Below the pieces are notes generated by a model that saw only the letters and a program-made list of their open reading frames with translations, did no database searches and was not told the DNA's origin. Below, piece after piece: positions 47,101-59,248 of a stretch of 64,000 nucleotides of DNA. This stretch comes from Apiospora phragmitis (Eukaryota; Ascomycota; Sordariomycetes; Amphisphaeriales; Apiosporaceae), in assembly GCA_038363925.1 (NCBI GenBank), contig JAQQWL010000011.1, forward strand, positions 1,612,001-1,676,000, in the 5' to 3' direction. Numbering within the stretch: the stretch's first letter is position 1; every line of letters starts with the position of its first letter. Both the position numbers and the translations under genes were made by a program.

Positions 47101-47834
47101 GCGTTCCTTCTCCGCCTTCTTCTTCTCTTTCTCAAGCTTCTCGAGCTCCTTTTTGCTGAGCTTGGGCTCCTTCTCCTTGGATTTCTTATCCTCTTTGTCC
47201 TTGGATTTAGAGGATTTCTTCGAAGATGGAACCTCCTCTCCCCAAACATTAGTTTCGAGCTCGTTTGCCGGCTCGTCCATGTCTAGAGATGGAGGAGTTG
47301 GGGCTGGAGGTGGAGGCTCAGCAAGTTCGTCTTTCTTGGACTTCTTCTTCTTTTTCGAGGAGGTCCCCCATCCCCCAATCGTCGTCGTCAGCCTTGTCCT
47401 CCTCTACTGAGTCCGGCTTGACTGCATCGAAGTGAGAACCATCGACCTCGACTGGTGCGTTCTTGCTGGATTTGCTCTTCTTTGAGGTGGTGAGGCCCCA
47501 TATATCATCTGTCTTGGGCTCCTCAATCGAGTCAGGTTTGAGACTGCCGTCGGCGTTCTTCTTCTTCTTCTTGTCAGTCTTTGTGCTGGCAAAGCTGTCC
47601 CAGAACCCATCACCCTGATCGCCGCCGTCTTCATCAGCTTCCGGGACTGCAGGAGGTGGATCTGGCGCAGGTTCCGGCGCCTTCGCCAGTTCTACTAGTG
47701 CACTGCTAGTCTTGGTCGTCTTCTTAGGAGCGAGCGCCGGAGCGACCACAGGAGCAACCACCTTCTTGGTCGCGCCCCAGAAGCTCCAAATGCTGCTTTC
47801 TTCCTTGACAGGCGCTGGCTTTGGTTCCGGTTCT

Positions 47835-47867
<33 letters not shown>

Positions 47868-50506
47868 TCAGGCTCAGGCTCCGGTTCAGGTTCAGGCTCA
47901 GGTTTAGGTTCCGGCGGGGGAGGTTCCTCGGCACCTTTCTTCTTCTTCTTCTTGTCCTTTTTGCTGCTGGGCCCAAGACCGGTCCAAAAATCGTCCTCAG
48001 TCTTTTTCTCCGGCTCTGGTGGGGGATCTGGTTCCTTTGGAGGCTCCTCTACGAGGCCCTTCTTCTTCTTCTTATCTTTCTTGCTCAAACTCATACCCCA
48101 TATATCGTCGTCGTTCTGGACCGGAACCGGAACCGGTTCTGGCTCTGGGCTCGGGTTCTGGCTCGGGTTCCTTAGGCGGCTCTTCCACAACGGCGCCCTT
48201 CTTCTTTTTCTTGTCTTTCTTGGAGGGAACACCCCCCAGTTCGTCCAGTCATCGTCTTCCTTCTCCTCTTTCGGGGGTTCTGGTTCTGGCTCGGGTTCGG
48301 GTTCGGGTTCGGGATCCTTTGGCGGCTCCTCCACGACGGCGCCCTTCTTCTTTTTCTTGTCTTTCTTCGATGTGGTCAAGGAGGTCCAGATATCTTCCAC
48401 AACAGGCTTCTCCTCCTTGGGAGGTTCCGGTTCCGGCTCGGGCTTGGGCTCAAGCTTCTTCTCTTCGACTAAACCCTTCTTCTTTTTCTTGTCTTTCTTA
48501 GAAAGAAGACCGAACGACCAGATATCATCCTCCTTTTTCTCGGGTTCAGGCTCTGGCTCGGGTTCCGGTTCCTGTTCGGGCTCTGGAGTGGGCTCTCTTG
48601 GGGGCTCCTCGACGGCACTTTTCTTCTTTTTCTTGTCTTTCTTGCCAGTGCCAATGAAAGAAGGAAACATGTCATCAGCTGCGTGCTTTGGTTCCGGTTC
48701 AGGTTCCGGTACAGGCTCTGGCGCAACCTCCTCAACAGCCCCTTTCTTCTTTTTCTTATCTTTCTTCGTCACAGTAGCCCCCCAAAAGTCATCCACAGGT
48801 GGCTCTTCTTTGACTGGCTCCGGAGGCGGTGGTGGTTCCTCCGACTGTTTCTTCTTGTCCTTTTTGCTTGAGCTCATGCCCCATCCCCCAGATGTCGTCA
48901 TTGGCTGGTTCAGTCTCGGCAGGCGGTTCTGGCGCTGGCGGAGGCGGAGGTGGTTCTGGCGCCTTGACTTCTTCAACCACAGCCTTGCCCTTCTTGCCCT
49001 TCTTCTTGCTAACGGGGGCAGCCCAGAAATCTTCCACGGGAGCTGGCTCTGGCTCTTTCGGTTTCGGTTCAGGTTCATCGATGTCGCCATATATGAACGA
49101 TGCTGTTGTCGCTTTCTTAGGCTTAGGTCGATTGATGCTCCATGGATCCTCCTCCTTTTTTCTCTTCTTTAGGTGGGGGCTCGGCAGCTTTCGTCCCAGA
49201 CCCAAACCAGGTAGACCCCCCTGTATCACCAGAACCAGTGACCCAGCTGGAACCCCATGATGCGAATACACCGGACTTGGCTTCTTTCTTGCCTTCCCCG
49301 GGGTCGTTCAAGTTGACCTCATCGAAAGCTTCTGGGGCAGGTTCGGGCTCGGTACCTTTCTTCCCCTTCTTCTTCTTCGCGCCAGCCGCTTCGAATGCGC
49401 CCCAGGGATCCTCTGGTTCGTCCTTCTTGTCCTCATCCTTGTCTTTGTCGTCATCGCCGCCCCCGCTTCCACCTCCACCGGCATCACCGCCACCGCCGGC
49501 CCCTGTATCGCCACCACCTCCATTCTGATCTCCCCCGTTGCCGTCGTCGCCATTAGGGCCGTCGCCATCTTTGCCGAGCTCCGCGCCCCAATTGAAAGTA
49601 GTCGGCGCGGCTTTCTTCTTCTTCTTGGCAAATTGGGAAAAGCCTTCTTCGGACGAAAAATCGACTTGAACATCCATGGAGGGATCTCGAAATATCAAGT
49701 CTTCCCGACTGCGACGGCGGGTTGTCTCTGGGTTGGAGGGTGCAGGTGCATCCTCTGGGGTCGGAGCTCGTTGGCAAGCACCTTGATCCGTCCGAGACGG
49801 GTCGTGCAGAGTGTCGTCGATGGGCCCCGGAGTGTCGCATTGCGCCGAAAGCCGAGATCGCTTAGGGCTGGCGTTCGGAACGATTAACGGCTTGGATATT
49901 ACTTGCTGACGTAGTAGTGATGAGGGGTTGTTCTGCTCCCGAAGCGCTACATTAGTCTCAGGGCTTATACAATAGACTTCACCCAAAATTTCCCAATCGA
50001 GCACAAATCCGTCTTGTCTCTCCAAACTTGGGGCCAATAATAACTTTGGCACCGGCTGTCTGAGAGCTTGCCCAAACACAACTTGAGGGGCGGCGCCATG
50101 ACTCGAGGAAGGCCTAGGTGGGTGACATACCGCGTTCTTCTGCGAGATCTGCCATGCTCTGGCAATGAGGTTCAATCGCACTTGTACATCCAGATCATCC
50201 CAAAGAGTCGAGGTCGTCGAAGGCAGGGTCGGTGGCGAGCCATATGCGCTTCTTGTCCAGCTTCCGCAGGTATTTGCAACCTCGGCAGTAGCCATTCTGA
50301 CGGATGAAGCTCGACTGTTGGTGAAGGGGTGAGTGAATCATTGGCCGCGGCAAGTCTTGGACAGACGCCGAACTCGAGTCCGTGGAGTCGAACGTGAGTA
50401 AATCGGTATGCCGGTATGGTGACAGACCGACACGAAGAACGTGTAATGTCGAGTCTCCCACGTCTCTCCCAGGCAAGGCAGGTTCTGAATCTCGAGGGTT
50501 GGTTGT
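44110..50506 (-). CDS. Giant low-complexity protein with Trp / Lys-run / Glu-Pro modules and charged coiled coil
   Basis: One gene split over several frames. From about 50506, just after a CTTGTTAG acceptor (first exon and ATG not found): TTNPRDSEPALPGRDVGD, a C-x-x-C element (NGYCRGCKYLRKLDKKRIW), then DLDVQVRLNLIARAWQ, a Gly/Asp tract, and roughly 14 modules each made of acidic-Trp (DDIWG, EDFWAA), KKDKKKKKG, then EEPP and an Glu-Pro run. Next are a Lys-rich hinge, a long coiled coil of EEQAAREA-like repeats, poly-Pro, nuclear-type basic patches, an Arg-rich helix and a final SWWRKITG. Six one-base shifts are needed, at 50199-50201, 49156-49161, 48879-48889, 48232-48237, 48147-48149 and 47365-47369. 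Their sum agrees with the span, giving about 2,130 codons. No family assigned; composition resembles fungal septal-pore or Woronin-tether scaffolds. Confidence 0.75.
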
Positions 50507-53500
50507 CTAACAAGTTAATTCTCAAAATGTGCAAAGGGACCTGCCTGGATTAGTACAGAATTGCCTGTCTCACAAACTCCTTTGCTTTTCTCCTTCCGGG
50601 TATCGTCTCTCCCTTCTTCCTCTCTCTCACTGGGTCGTCCCTATAATCCAATGAACCAGGCAAATGGCTAGCTGGAAGCGAGTCGGTTGGTTGCTGGGCC
50701 AGTACTACGCGCAGGTCGGGCGCAGATCAAATCATTTAAAAGGATTCGGCGATGTCGACTGAAGCAGAGTCGAACCACCTCTCATTGCTCAATCGTCTTC
50801 TCCTGTATGCAACGGGGCATAAACACCAGATTCATGGGGAGAAAGGGCACTCTATTGGTCTTATGTAGGAGTATGGGACTTGTCTGCAGGGTCATGCACA
50901 ATGACCGTAGCCGTGTGAATGGTCAGAAGGTCAGGGAACGAAACAGACAGGCCCGGGAGAGGGTGTGCGTAGAGAGCAAATTGGGGTGGCGGAGGGGACG
51001 ATCTCCGGCCTGATTGGCCGCGCCCTTGGTGGCAATCCAATCCACTCCCACCCACAAACACACTCCTCCCCCCTCCCTCAGTCACCGAAGTACCGGCCCC
51101 CCCTCCAAAGTGTACGTACTGTAGTGCATGCAACATGCAACTTGCAACTGCACTTACGCCTGATATATGGTGTCCGAACGTCGAGAACGGAGGGGCCTTT
51201 GCTCCCTTCTTCGCCCCAGCTCACGATCGAAATCGTTGACTGCCTCCCTCGAGCGTGGAAAGGAAGGCGAGTCTAGCGCGCAAATGGTACGGGAAGTAGC
51301 ACCCTGGCTAATAAAAAAAATCGATCGACATCATAGCAACCGCCCCCAACCCAACCACCTCGGAAATTCTTATGAGACATTCATTGTCATTGAACCCCTC
51401 CTTTTGCCAAAAGGGATTCAATTCTCAGGACAGACTCGCTTTTTATTTTATTGGAATAATTTCTAATTTCGTTTCTTTCTTGTGAATGCTACCCCTTATC
51501 AACAGCTCCCTGCTCTTTGTTTACCCTTATTCGATGTACAGGTCTATAAGTGTAAACGGTAGATGTCTGAGAAGGATACGGCTGAGATGAACACAGGAGA
51601 CAGTACCATGGGAATCTTCAGAAACACACAAACATTGCTGTGGTATGGGAACAATCGCTCCAGATATGTAGGTAGGTACAGTTGTTAAGGGGGGGTCGTC
51701 TTGTAAGTAAGTCGCGCGTGCATGCGAGGATGCATCAATGAATCCCCCCTCCAGGACCTGCCTTGCGCGTATCCTCGTTTAACACCAGACGCAGGAGGCG
51801 GCTCCTCCACTACCTGCTTACTGGCACAATTCCATTGAAATGCTGCCCGGCTGCAATGCACTGCACACCAAGTATGGCAAGTATACAGGTAGTAGCGATA
51901 CATGACAGCTGGGCAGCGACGCGGCTTGCAAGCTTGTATCTGGCTCCAAGCTTCCAACCGATTTTCTGGATCGATACCCGTCCACGTTGATCGACACCCC
52001 ATCCAACGGTGGAGATGATCGAGGCACCAAGAGCGTCTACCTGATCCATTGGCATATCATAAGCCTCAATTCCAAAGTTGTAACTGCAATAGCATGAGCA
52101 TACAAACATACCCGAAGACAGACTTGCCTGCAGCGGACGGGTAAATTCCTCGCGCGGCATTCGGTAGCTAATGCGAGTGTCTATCGACACTCCTCGCGAG
52201 TCTTTGGTGGACGGCATTTTCCCAAAGTCCCGCCCCAGTTGCGCCCAGTGGTAGTCGGGAGGGGCAGATCTCTGATGCGCCTTCCCACCAGGTTGGCCGA
52301 AATAGGTATCGCCGCATCTACACCGCTTCAACGACTGCAGGACGAGGCTCGGAGCGACTCACGAACTTCAGCCCAAACTGTCGACACCAAAAAGTGGACG
52401 CTGATTTGTACAAAACCAAGCATCGACAACCAAAGGAAAATTTTCATGCGAAACAACAGCGCAGCCTTTCTGGCGACGCGTCGAGGCCATTCTATCCAGA
52501 ATACTCGGCCCTCGTTTTTTTTTAACACTCCTACTTGCTCCTCCCGTCCTTCTGGTGTTTTGAATGGGGGCGGATCCTCATCCTCAGCTCAGCCTCCAAC
52601 AGGTTGGGGTCCTCTTCTGCTGTCATACAGGATGGTTGACAATAATAACAACACCAACACCAACAATGCATCGTTCATTACAAGCCTGGAAGGCGGTCAG
52701 ATGCAAGTGGCAACCTACTCTCGCTATTTGGTTCGACGTCGGCATATTCCATAATGTTATTAGTAGCCTGGCAGCCCCGAAAACAAGGCTGTTCTATCTG
52801 GCAAGAAAGTGCGCTATGGACATTTCTTCGCGCAGACCGCAAGTTGAAGTGGACGAATAGCCTCGTACTTGTAAAAGGCCCTTATTCCTCACGCATGATA
52901 GGATGCAAGTTGATATTGCGATGCCATTAGCATGACGTTTAACACGGTGTCGTCCATTCATACCCAACCTAACATACACAGCTCCTACATACTGTATCAA
53001 ATTGTGTGTAAGTGGACATGCATGGGCCTTGATGACGAGGCTGCACGCCGGTTCGGAGCATTGTTACCATGACCAATCTGAGATGAATCGGTGAGACGAA
53101 GCGGCGGGAACTACGCAAACCACCCCTACATAATCTCCGTCGTCCCGGAATGAACGTGGAACAAGCACAGCAAACAACCGGAAAGACGCAGTTTCTTTTT
53201 CTATTCCAAGAGTTCGTGTTCCGTTGTTGCTGGGAACCGTCCGGCGGAACAAGCTTCAGTTAAGATAAGATGACTGACGCACAGGTCCCCTCCGCACTAC
53301 CCCAGCCAGCCCGCCATGGTGGGCGACGGTGAGACATGCGCGAGGGGTAGATGGATGATAGACATAGATCATCTCATCAGATGCAAATGAACGGGTGAGT
53401 CGCAACAGCACTTCTATCGTTGTGTCAGCTGCCTTCTCAGGTAGCATCGCTAACAAACAAGCCATGTAACGGCATCTGCTCAGCTCTTCACTTTTATCTG

Positions 53501-54755
53501 ACAAAAGCTTGTGTGACGAGCCCAGGCCCAGGGGCTTGAACCAGCGGGGATGAACCCCGTCAAGCGGTCAGCGCGCCCCCGGGTCTGTGGCAAGCCTGCC
53601 AGCATCAACGGGTCCCCCAACGGGCCCTAAGCTTTAGCGGGACGAGGCCCGTTGACAGGTCGTGTGTCCCGAGCTAGACCGTACAAGGGGCATCTAGACG
53701 ATGATGCACGTCAACCTAGACCTGCCTCTGGGGGATTTTGAGTTTCGACTTCCAGGTGTCTGGTATTGAGCGTCAATAAGAGTATCCCGGTCGCTGCATC
53801 TTATGCTTTTTCCCACCTAACCAGTCTAATTCACTGAGACCGTCCTACCAATCTATCATTCGTGAGTGATTGCGCGTAGACTGGTGGGCGACGCTCGAAC
53901 CCTCCCTGAAAGAACGCCGACAGATCGGCAGCTGCAGCTACTACGCCTTATGCTAGGGCTGTCCGGCGCATTCCGTGTGCTTGGAAATGGCAGATATTGC
54001 AACACGACGGGCACAGCGCTATTATAGGGTTTGGATTTTGCACATCATCAATCAATTGACAGCTGTCCAGGTAGACAGTCTTAGTGGTTGCTAGCTCCTC
54101 ACAACAGAACTCTCTACATTGTTCATCCACCGCGAGTCCACCCACTTAGTGTAACTCTGTAGAGGGAGAACTATTCACCTCGTAATATTAAGCAGTCATG
54201 GGTTCTTCTTCGGGGCCTATGCTGTAGCACGGTTAACGTCTTTGGTACTCGGATCCGTACAATGTTCTGGGTCCTCCCTTTTCTACCTGAAGGCGCAGCA
54301 TCTCACCATCCTCTTCTCAAGAGCTAAGTGACTCTCGGATAAGTCTCTACTGATTGTAAGTACTTACACATCAGCCAGTCAAGATATTGAGAAATATGTG
54401 CCTTCTCGTTTTTCTAGCTTTCTACAGCAAGTACGCCTACATCCATAATTATATCTGAAGAAGAAAAAAAAGACTTTGGCGGACCCCTTCAAAGTGAACT
54501 TCGAGGACTGCGTGGCTGTCTTAGGCTTGACAATTTCTAGAAGTGTAACAGATCAATGAGCCGCCACGGGCTGTAACGACGCCTTTGTTATGCGGGAAGA
54601 CAGTTTTCTCGGTCTCTGCTATGACCAAGTAAAGCAAGCAAGTTGTGGGATAGTCGGGGACCGTATAGCAATAGTGTTCCTTTATAGGGAGCTGACTATG
54701 TACTGTAGCTGTACACTGTACTCCTATCTCTCTATCTTACCCCCCTTCCCATCTC
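50507..54755. other. Long gene-poor spacer
   Basis: 4.2 kb. The first few hundred bases should hold the missing 5' exon and promoter of the giant gene (CT-rich stretch 50580-50640). Frames at 50687-51013, 51810-52331 and 52239-52754 have no recognisable features. A GC-rich hairpin-forming segment lies near 53520-53700 (listed separately). No tRNA or 5S rRNA was recognised. Confidence 0.5.
53618..53654 (+). repeat. GC-rich inverted repeat (hairpin)
   Basis: CAACGGGCC at 53618-53626 is exactly complementary to GGCCCGTTG at 53646-53654, with a 19-base loop. A second small hairpin, CGGGG-ATGAA-CCCCG, lies about 70 bases upstream. The surrounding block is more GC-rich than the rest of this spacer, so a structured RNA or a repeat relic is possible. 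Confidence 0.6.
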
Positions 54756-56026
54756 TCAGAGTGTATACACCAGCTTCGTCCCACTGACCCGGCCCGCCCG
54801 GAGCTCGTCCAGCCCCACGAGCACGCCCTCGAGCCCGCCCCGGCCGCCGCGGTTGACGTCGGGTGCGACCGGCTTGACGTCACCGCTCGCGAGGAAGCCC
54901 CGGGCCAGCTCCCAGAAGTCCTTGGCGAACGCGTACTCCTCGGGGTCGGCGGGCGTTTCCTTGCCGCCCTTGACGAAGCGCTCGCCGAAGACGGTGTACA
55001 TGAGGGTCTCGCGGGGGCCCCGCACGGCACCGTTGACGCGGTCCAGCACCGCGCGCTCGACGGGCACGATGGTGCCGTAGGTGGGCTGGTCGCGCTCGGC
55101 GTCGCACGAGAGCGCCGCGGCGCACACCTCGGCGCCCAGGCCCGTGCAGTCCCAGGCCAGCGCCAGCGAGCCGCTCGTGGCGCGTCGGATGTCGGCCGCG
55201 CAGGACTCCGGCCCGGCGTTATAGTCGAAGACCCAGCGCACGCCCAACGACGACAGCAGGTCGAAGTTGTGCGGCGAGCTCGTGGCGAGCACGGCCAGGC
55301 CCGAGAGGCGCGCGAATTGGACCCCCAGGAGGCCCGTCGCCGTGCTCGCGCCGTAGATCAGGATGCGCTGCTTTACTAGGAAGGAGGCTGGCGGCAAGGG
55401 CAGCTGGAGCGAGCGGTACAGACCTTGGCCCTAATTTCTGTAAGCAGGGAGGTTAAGGCGAAGAGAGAGAGAGAGGTAGTGCTACGTACGACGGTGCAGA
55501 TGGATATCCCGAGCGTGGCGGCTTCCTCGTCGCTGAGGTTGTCGGGAATCTTGATCTGGAGATCGCCCTTGGCAACGATGTACTCGGCGAAGGCGCCGTT
55601 CTCGAGCTGCGTAGCATCGCTGCATTGTCGCGAGTTAGCCCTGGTACTCTCCTGCATACCCCCCTGGAATGCCCCCGTATCTCCTCCTAACTTTGCGCAA
55701 CAGGAGTTTATTCAAGAAAGAGAGGAGAGAAAAGAATCGACTCATTACCAGCCATGCACAACGCCCGCAATCCGATCCCCCTTCCGAAAGTCCTTGGTCA
55801 CGGCGGGCCCGACCTCTTCCACGACGCCCGCATAGTCGCAGCCGACGCGGGCGCCCGGCGGCGCGAGGCCGAAGTCGATGTGTTTCCAGTCGGTGGGGTT
55901 GAGGCCGACGGCCTTGACCCGGACCAGGACGTAGTCGTCGCGGAGCCGGGGCATGGCGACGTCCCGGACCTCGGCCTTGCCCTTCTCGACAGCCACGACG
56001 GCCCAGATGGTGGTGGGGGTGGCCAT
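54756..56026 (-). CDS. Medium-chain reductase, trans-enoyl-reductase-like (zinc-free ADH family)
   Basis: NADPH-dependent MDR enzyme resembling the stand-alone trans-acting enoyl reductases of fungal polyketide pathways. Exons 55749-56026, 55490-55619 and 54756-55430 (introns 129 and 59 nt) give 360 residues, the usual length. Seen: N-terminal GroES-like fold with VRVKAVGLNPTDWKHIDFG and GCDYAGVVEEVGP; DGAFAEY-type segment NGAFAEYIVAKGD; DEEAATLGISICTV; then the cofactor domain with ILIYGASTATGLLGVQFARL (NADPH loop) and VLATSSPHNFDLLSSLG. No zinc ligands. Trans-ERs normally sit beside a reducing polyketide synthase; none is in this window, so the substrate is open and a general quinone or enone reductase is an alternative. 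The frame is intact. Confidence 0.85.
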
Positions 56027-57047
56027 TAGGTTAGATAGGTAGGTAGGGTGAGCGAGTGACTCCTACTAGCTATGTTAGAGAAGTCTGCTGTTATTTGTTA
56101 CTGTCAGTACTGCACTGTTGAGGAGTGGGGGAGGCGTCTAGAGCTCGTGGATGTAGTGGCTGCTACAATACTCACTTATGTACTTGATTGGTGTAACTGC
56201 TTGCTGCTGATTGCTTGTCCTTGGTTAACTACCAAAAACGTGAGGGAAATCAAGTGTGGATTGTGGGAAGCTCTTCTGTTTTATATGATTGTTGTCCTGG
56301 CCTCTGTGATGCGCATGATGCCTGGGGATAAGACAACCTTCCCGATTCAGTAAGCACAAGACCACTGAGATGTACGAGAGCTGATGGGCCGAAGGGGAGC
56401 TCCGCCTTTACAATGCCTTAGTTTGGATTCAAAGCAACCACGCGTGAATCGGTGGTCGTCGTACCGTATTCAAAAGGTCAGTCGGTAGGCTGCAAATTGT
56501 AGTAGACAATATACCACGGTCAGCGGTTTGACCTATTCACGGCACGTTTCACCGTGATTTGTTCAAGTAAATGTGGGATCAGGTTGATCTGATCAAGGCC
56601 CCCCCGCGTTGGATCGTTCGTTGCCAGATAACCCCGCGATCATTTATTTCTTTACCAAAAGGAGTATCGCATGAAAGTCCGGGCTCGTAAAGATGGAAGA
56701 AAACATGCTGAGGATATTCGAAAACAGAAAACAGAGCAACTCCGTGTTGGTATCTAAAATAATGCCGTCTAGTCATATCGTGATCTGAACAGAATCAAAA
56801 GAAAAAGAGAAAAATAGGCCAGTTCCACCCACACGACAACCCGTCGTCGTGAGATATTCTCAGCCATTGAAGAGTAATCCTTTCCAAAATCGCTGTCCGT
56901 GCCAACAACCCACGCTCTTGGGAAGCAAGAATGCACAGCCCCGCGGATCTTGTTTGCTCCCCCCAAAATCGTTATGAACCCAAGAGTAAAACACAAGAAC
57001 AAAGAAAACTGAAAAATCCAAGACTGAAGGTCAACAAACCCCCTTTT
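56027..57047. other. Spacer, no gene seen
   Basis: 1.0 kb between the reductase promoter side and the 3' end of the Crz1-like gene. No supported frame. Confidence 0.55.
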
Positions 57048-59248
57048 CTACCGGCCGCCAAAGTCGCTCACATACCCTATCTCGCCAAAATTTTGCTGCA
57101 TCCCGCCCTCGCCGAATCCTGACCCCGGACCACTCACGTAGCCGTTGTCATCTCCTTCGTCGTAGTCTGATGCGTCGAAGCTAGAGCGACCACTAAGCTC
57201 GTCTTCTACTCCGCCTACATCTTGGGTTTGCCAATTCATCTGGGCCAGTGCAGGATATTGTGCTAGCAATGAAGCCGGCAAAGCGAAGCCACTAGGGTCC
57301 ATGGGCGGATAGGCGTTGGGATCCATCATGGCTTGCTGGGCTGCCATATTTTGCGCCATGTTGTGCATACGTTGCTCCTGCCAGACTCGTTGACGCTCAA
57401 GCATCTCCTCATCAAGCAGAGGTTTGATGCATATCCGGCCCGCTTCTGATCGGAAGTGCCGACCCAAAGCATCGGCACGGGCGAAGCGTCGGCCGCAACC
57501 CCATTGCCCACCAGCCTTGAGGTCACCTTTGCAGACAAATTTCTTCTCCCCGGAATGGAGGCCTTCGTGACGCTTCCTGTCATGCTGTCTTGCAAATGCC
57601 TTCCCGCACACCGTGCATACAAACGGCCTTTCGTCGGTGTGAGTTCGCAGATGCGAACGCAGATTGTATGCGCGTGTAAACCTTTTGGGGCAGAGGGTGC
57701 ATTGGAAGGTAGCCGGGTGCTTTTGGACGCGCTTCGAGTTGCCACTCTCTTGTGCAGCCTGGTACTCGGGGTCTGCGAGCCGCAAAGCAATGACGTTGTT
57801 GGGGACCGCTGACATCGATTGCCGCCTCCTAGATGCAGCACTAGCACTGCCCGAGCGGTCGGCTGGTGATAATGACGGCGAAATAGACCGCGAGGAGTCG
57901 GATCCTGAGCGGCTGCGCGAGACCAATTCGGCCCCCAGGTGGTTGGACAAACTCCCCGGCGTACTTGTCCGAGATATGCCAGGACCGCCACTGTTGTATG
58001 GGTCAGTGACGGCTCGTTGACGACCCCGGGCTCGGCCTGCACTTGGGTTAGTCATTGTAAGTTCAAACCTGGGGGAAGGAGTATAACGTACCTCTGTCAG
58101 GCGGTGTTAGTGAAGTCTGGTCCATGGTCTGCTTGGGAATCTCGCCACCCTGCCTGGCAGTGGGCGCAAAGTCAATGTTAATGGCAGGAGGCTGCATCTG
58201 ACCAGTCATGCCAACGTCGGCAGGAAGGGAGGGGAAGGCCTCCGGGTAGCCGATTGTCGGCGCGCTCACGTATCCCTGAGACTGACCCCCGAGGGCGTAG
58301 TGCTGGTTGTGTTGGCCCATGTCTGTCATCTGCTGCGGAGGGATGCGCGGGGACATGGCAGGGCTGTGTGATGGGCTCCGGCCCTGTGCCATGTGGTGAG
58401 GATCCGAGATGCTGAAGCTGCCCAGCCCGGCGCTCACGCCGTCATAGAACCCGTCCTGTGACCGCTGCATGGGGGAATGCCCGTGTTCGGAGTGTGCGTG
58501 ATCGAAGTTGTCCTGTGCAATCAGGTTGGGCGAGTGCTGTGCCGAGGAGACGTCGGAGTACTCGGGGGAAGCGGCGGTGCCCTTGGAATTGCGCAGCAGA
58601 CCAATCGACCTGGTTTCCTAGGAGCGCAGCTTCGGGGCCAAGCGAGGTGTTCCTCGAGTGCTGGTGGGGAGAGGGCGAAGTGAAGTGGTGCTGGTTGAAA
58701 GCCGGCGACTGGTGTGCGGAACCTGGTTGGTGGGGGTCGGGCTTGAGGTGATGAGGAGGCGTAGGGGAGTGATGTATCTGAGGCGAGGTCATGTTGTTAA
58801 TATCTGGGGTCCCAGACGGCGCGCTACCGCCAAACAGGGGACTGTTAAACTGGTCTCCCTGGCTGGTCGGTGGGAAGAGGGAGAAGTCTCCGCCTCCGTT
58901 GAAGTCGGGAGTAAGCAGGTTCTGGTTGAAGCCTGCTTGGGTCTGGGTAGGGAAGGTCGTGTCGAAGGACGCTGTGTCAGCCAAGCCCTGAGTCGGATCG
59001 AGGAACTGATTTCCTGCGACAGTGGTATTGTAACCGTTGAAGTCGGTGGGTGCGAACTGCGGTTGCTGCTGGATGTTTGTCGCGGTGGAGTTGTCGAGGC
59101 CAAGTCCGAGACCGATAGTGGCATCGGGAGACGGGTAGGGATGAGGCGAAGGAGAATGGCTATTTCTTATATGAGGCTGCTGCTGATGGCCGGCAGATGG
59201 GGACCGGCCACGAGCCGCATGGACTCCCTGTGCAGCTTGTTGATCCAT
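57048..59248 (-). CDS. crzA: Calcineurin-responsive C2H2 transcription factor Crz1/CrzA
   Basis: Calcium/calcineurin effector that enters the nucleus after dephosphorylation and drives ion-stress and wall genes. Exon 1 58092-59248, intron 58037-58091 (TGACTAAC branch), exon 2 57048-58036. The N-terminal 500 residues are Gln/Ser/Pro-rich with many SP sites and a PAINID sequence (58171-58188) resembling the calcineurin docking motif PxIxIT. The DNA-binding region has FQCTLCPKRFTRAYNLRSHL, FVCTVCGKAFARQHDRKRHE and a third, atypical finger (WGCGRRFARADALGRHFRSE) ending RICIKPL, which is diagnostic for Crz1. The frame breaks at the GGGGG run 58564-58568; removing one base restores PEYSDVSSAQHSPNL and gives about 714 residues, matching the exon-length sum. 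Confidence 0.88.

Noticed and set aside
47712..49172. Long plus-strand frame of 486 codons rich in Ser-Gly
   Set aside because: It is the antisense shadow of Glu-Pro codon repeats in the giant minus-strand gene; same for the frames at 46253-47062, 46317-47159, 45497-46234 and 44663-45460.
44110..50506. Programmed ribosomal frameshifting as an explanation of the multiple frames
   Set aside because: Shifts occur in both directions at ordinary runs without slippery heptamers or a shared context, and similar breaks occur in unrelated genes.
50507..51276. First exon of the giant gene
   Set aside because: An acceptor and branch site suggest one upstream, but no ATG exon with a matching donor and phase could be chosen, so it was not annotated.
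51810..52754. Overlapping frames on both strands in the 50.5-54.8 kb spacer
   Set aside because: No motif, poor codon character and no intron signals; likely random.
53870..53960. Possible tRNA with CTCGAACCC (B box on the minus strand)
   Set aside because: A box-like and B box-like words are present but acceptor and T stems do not pair.
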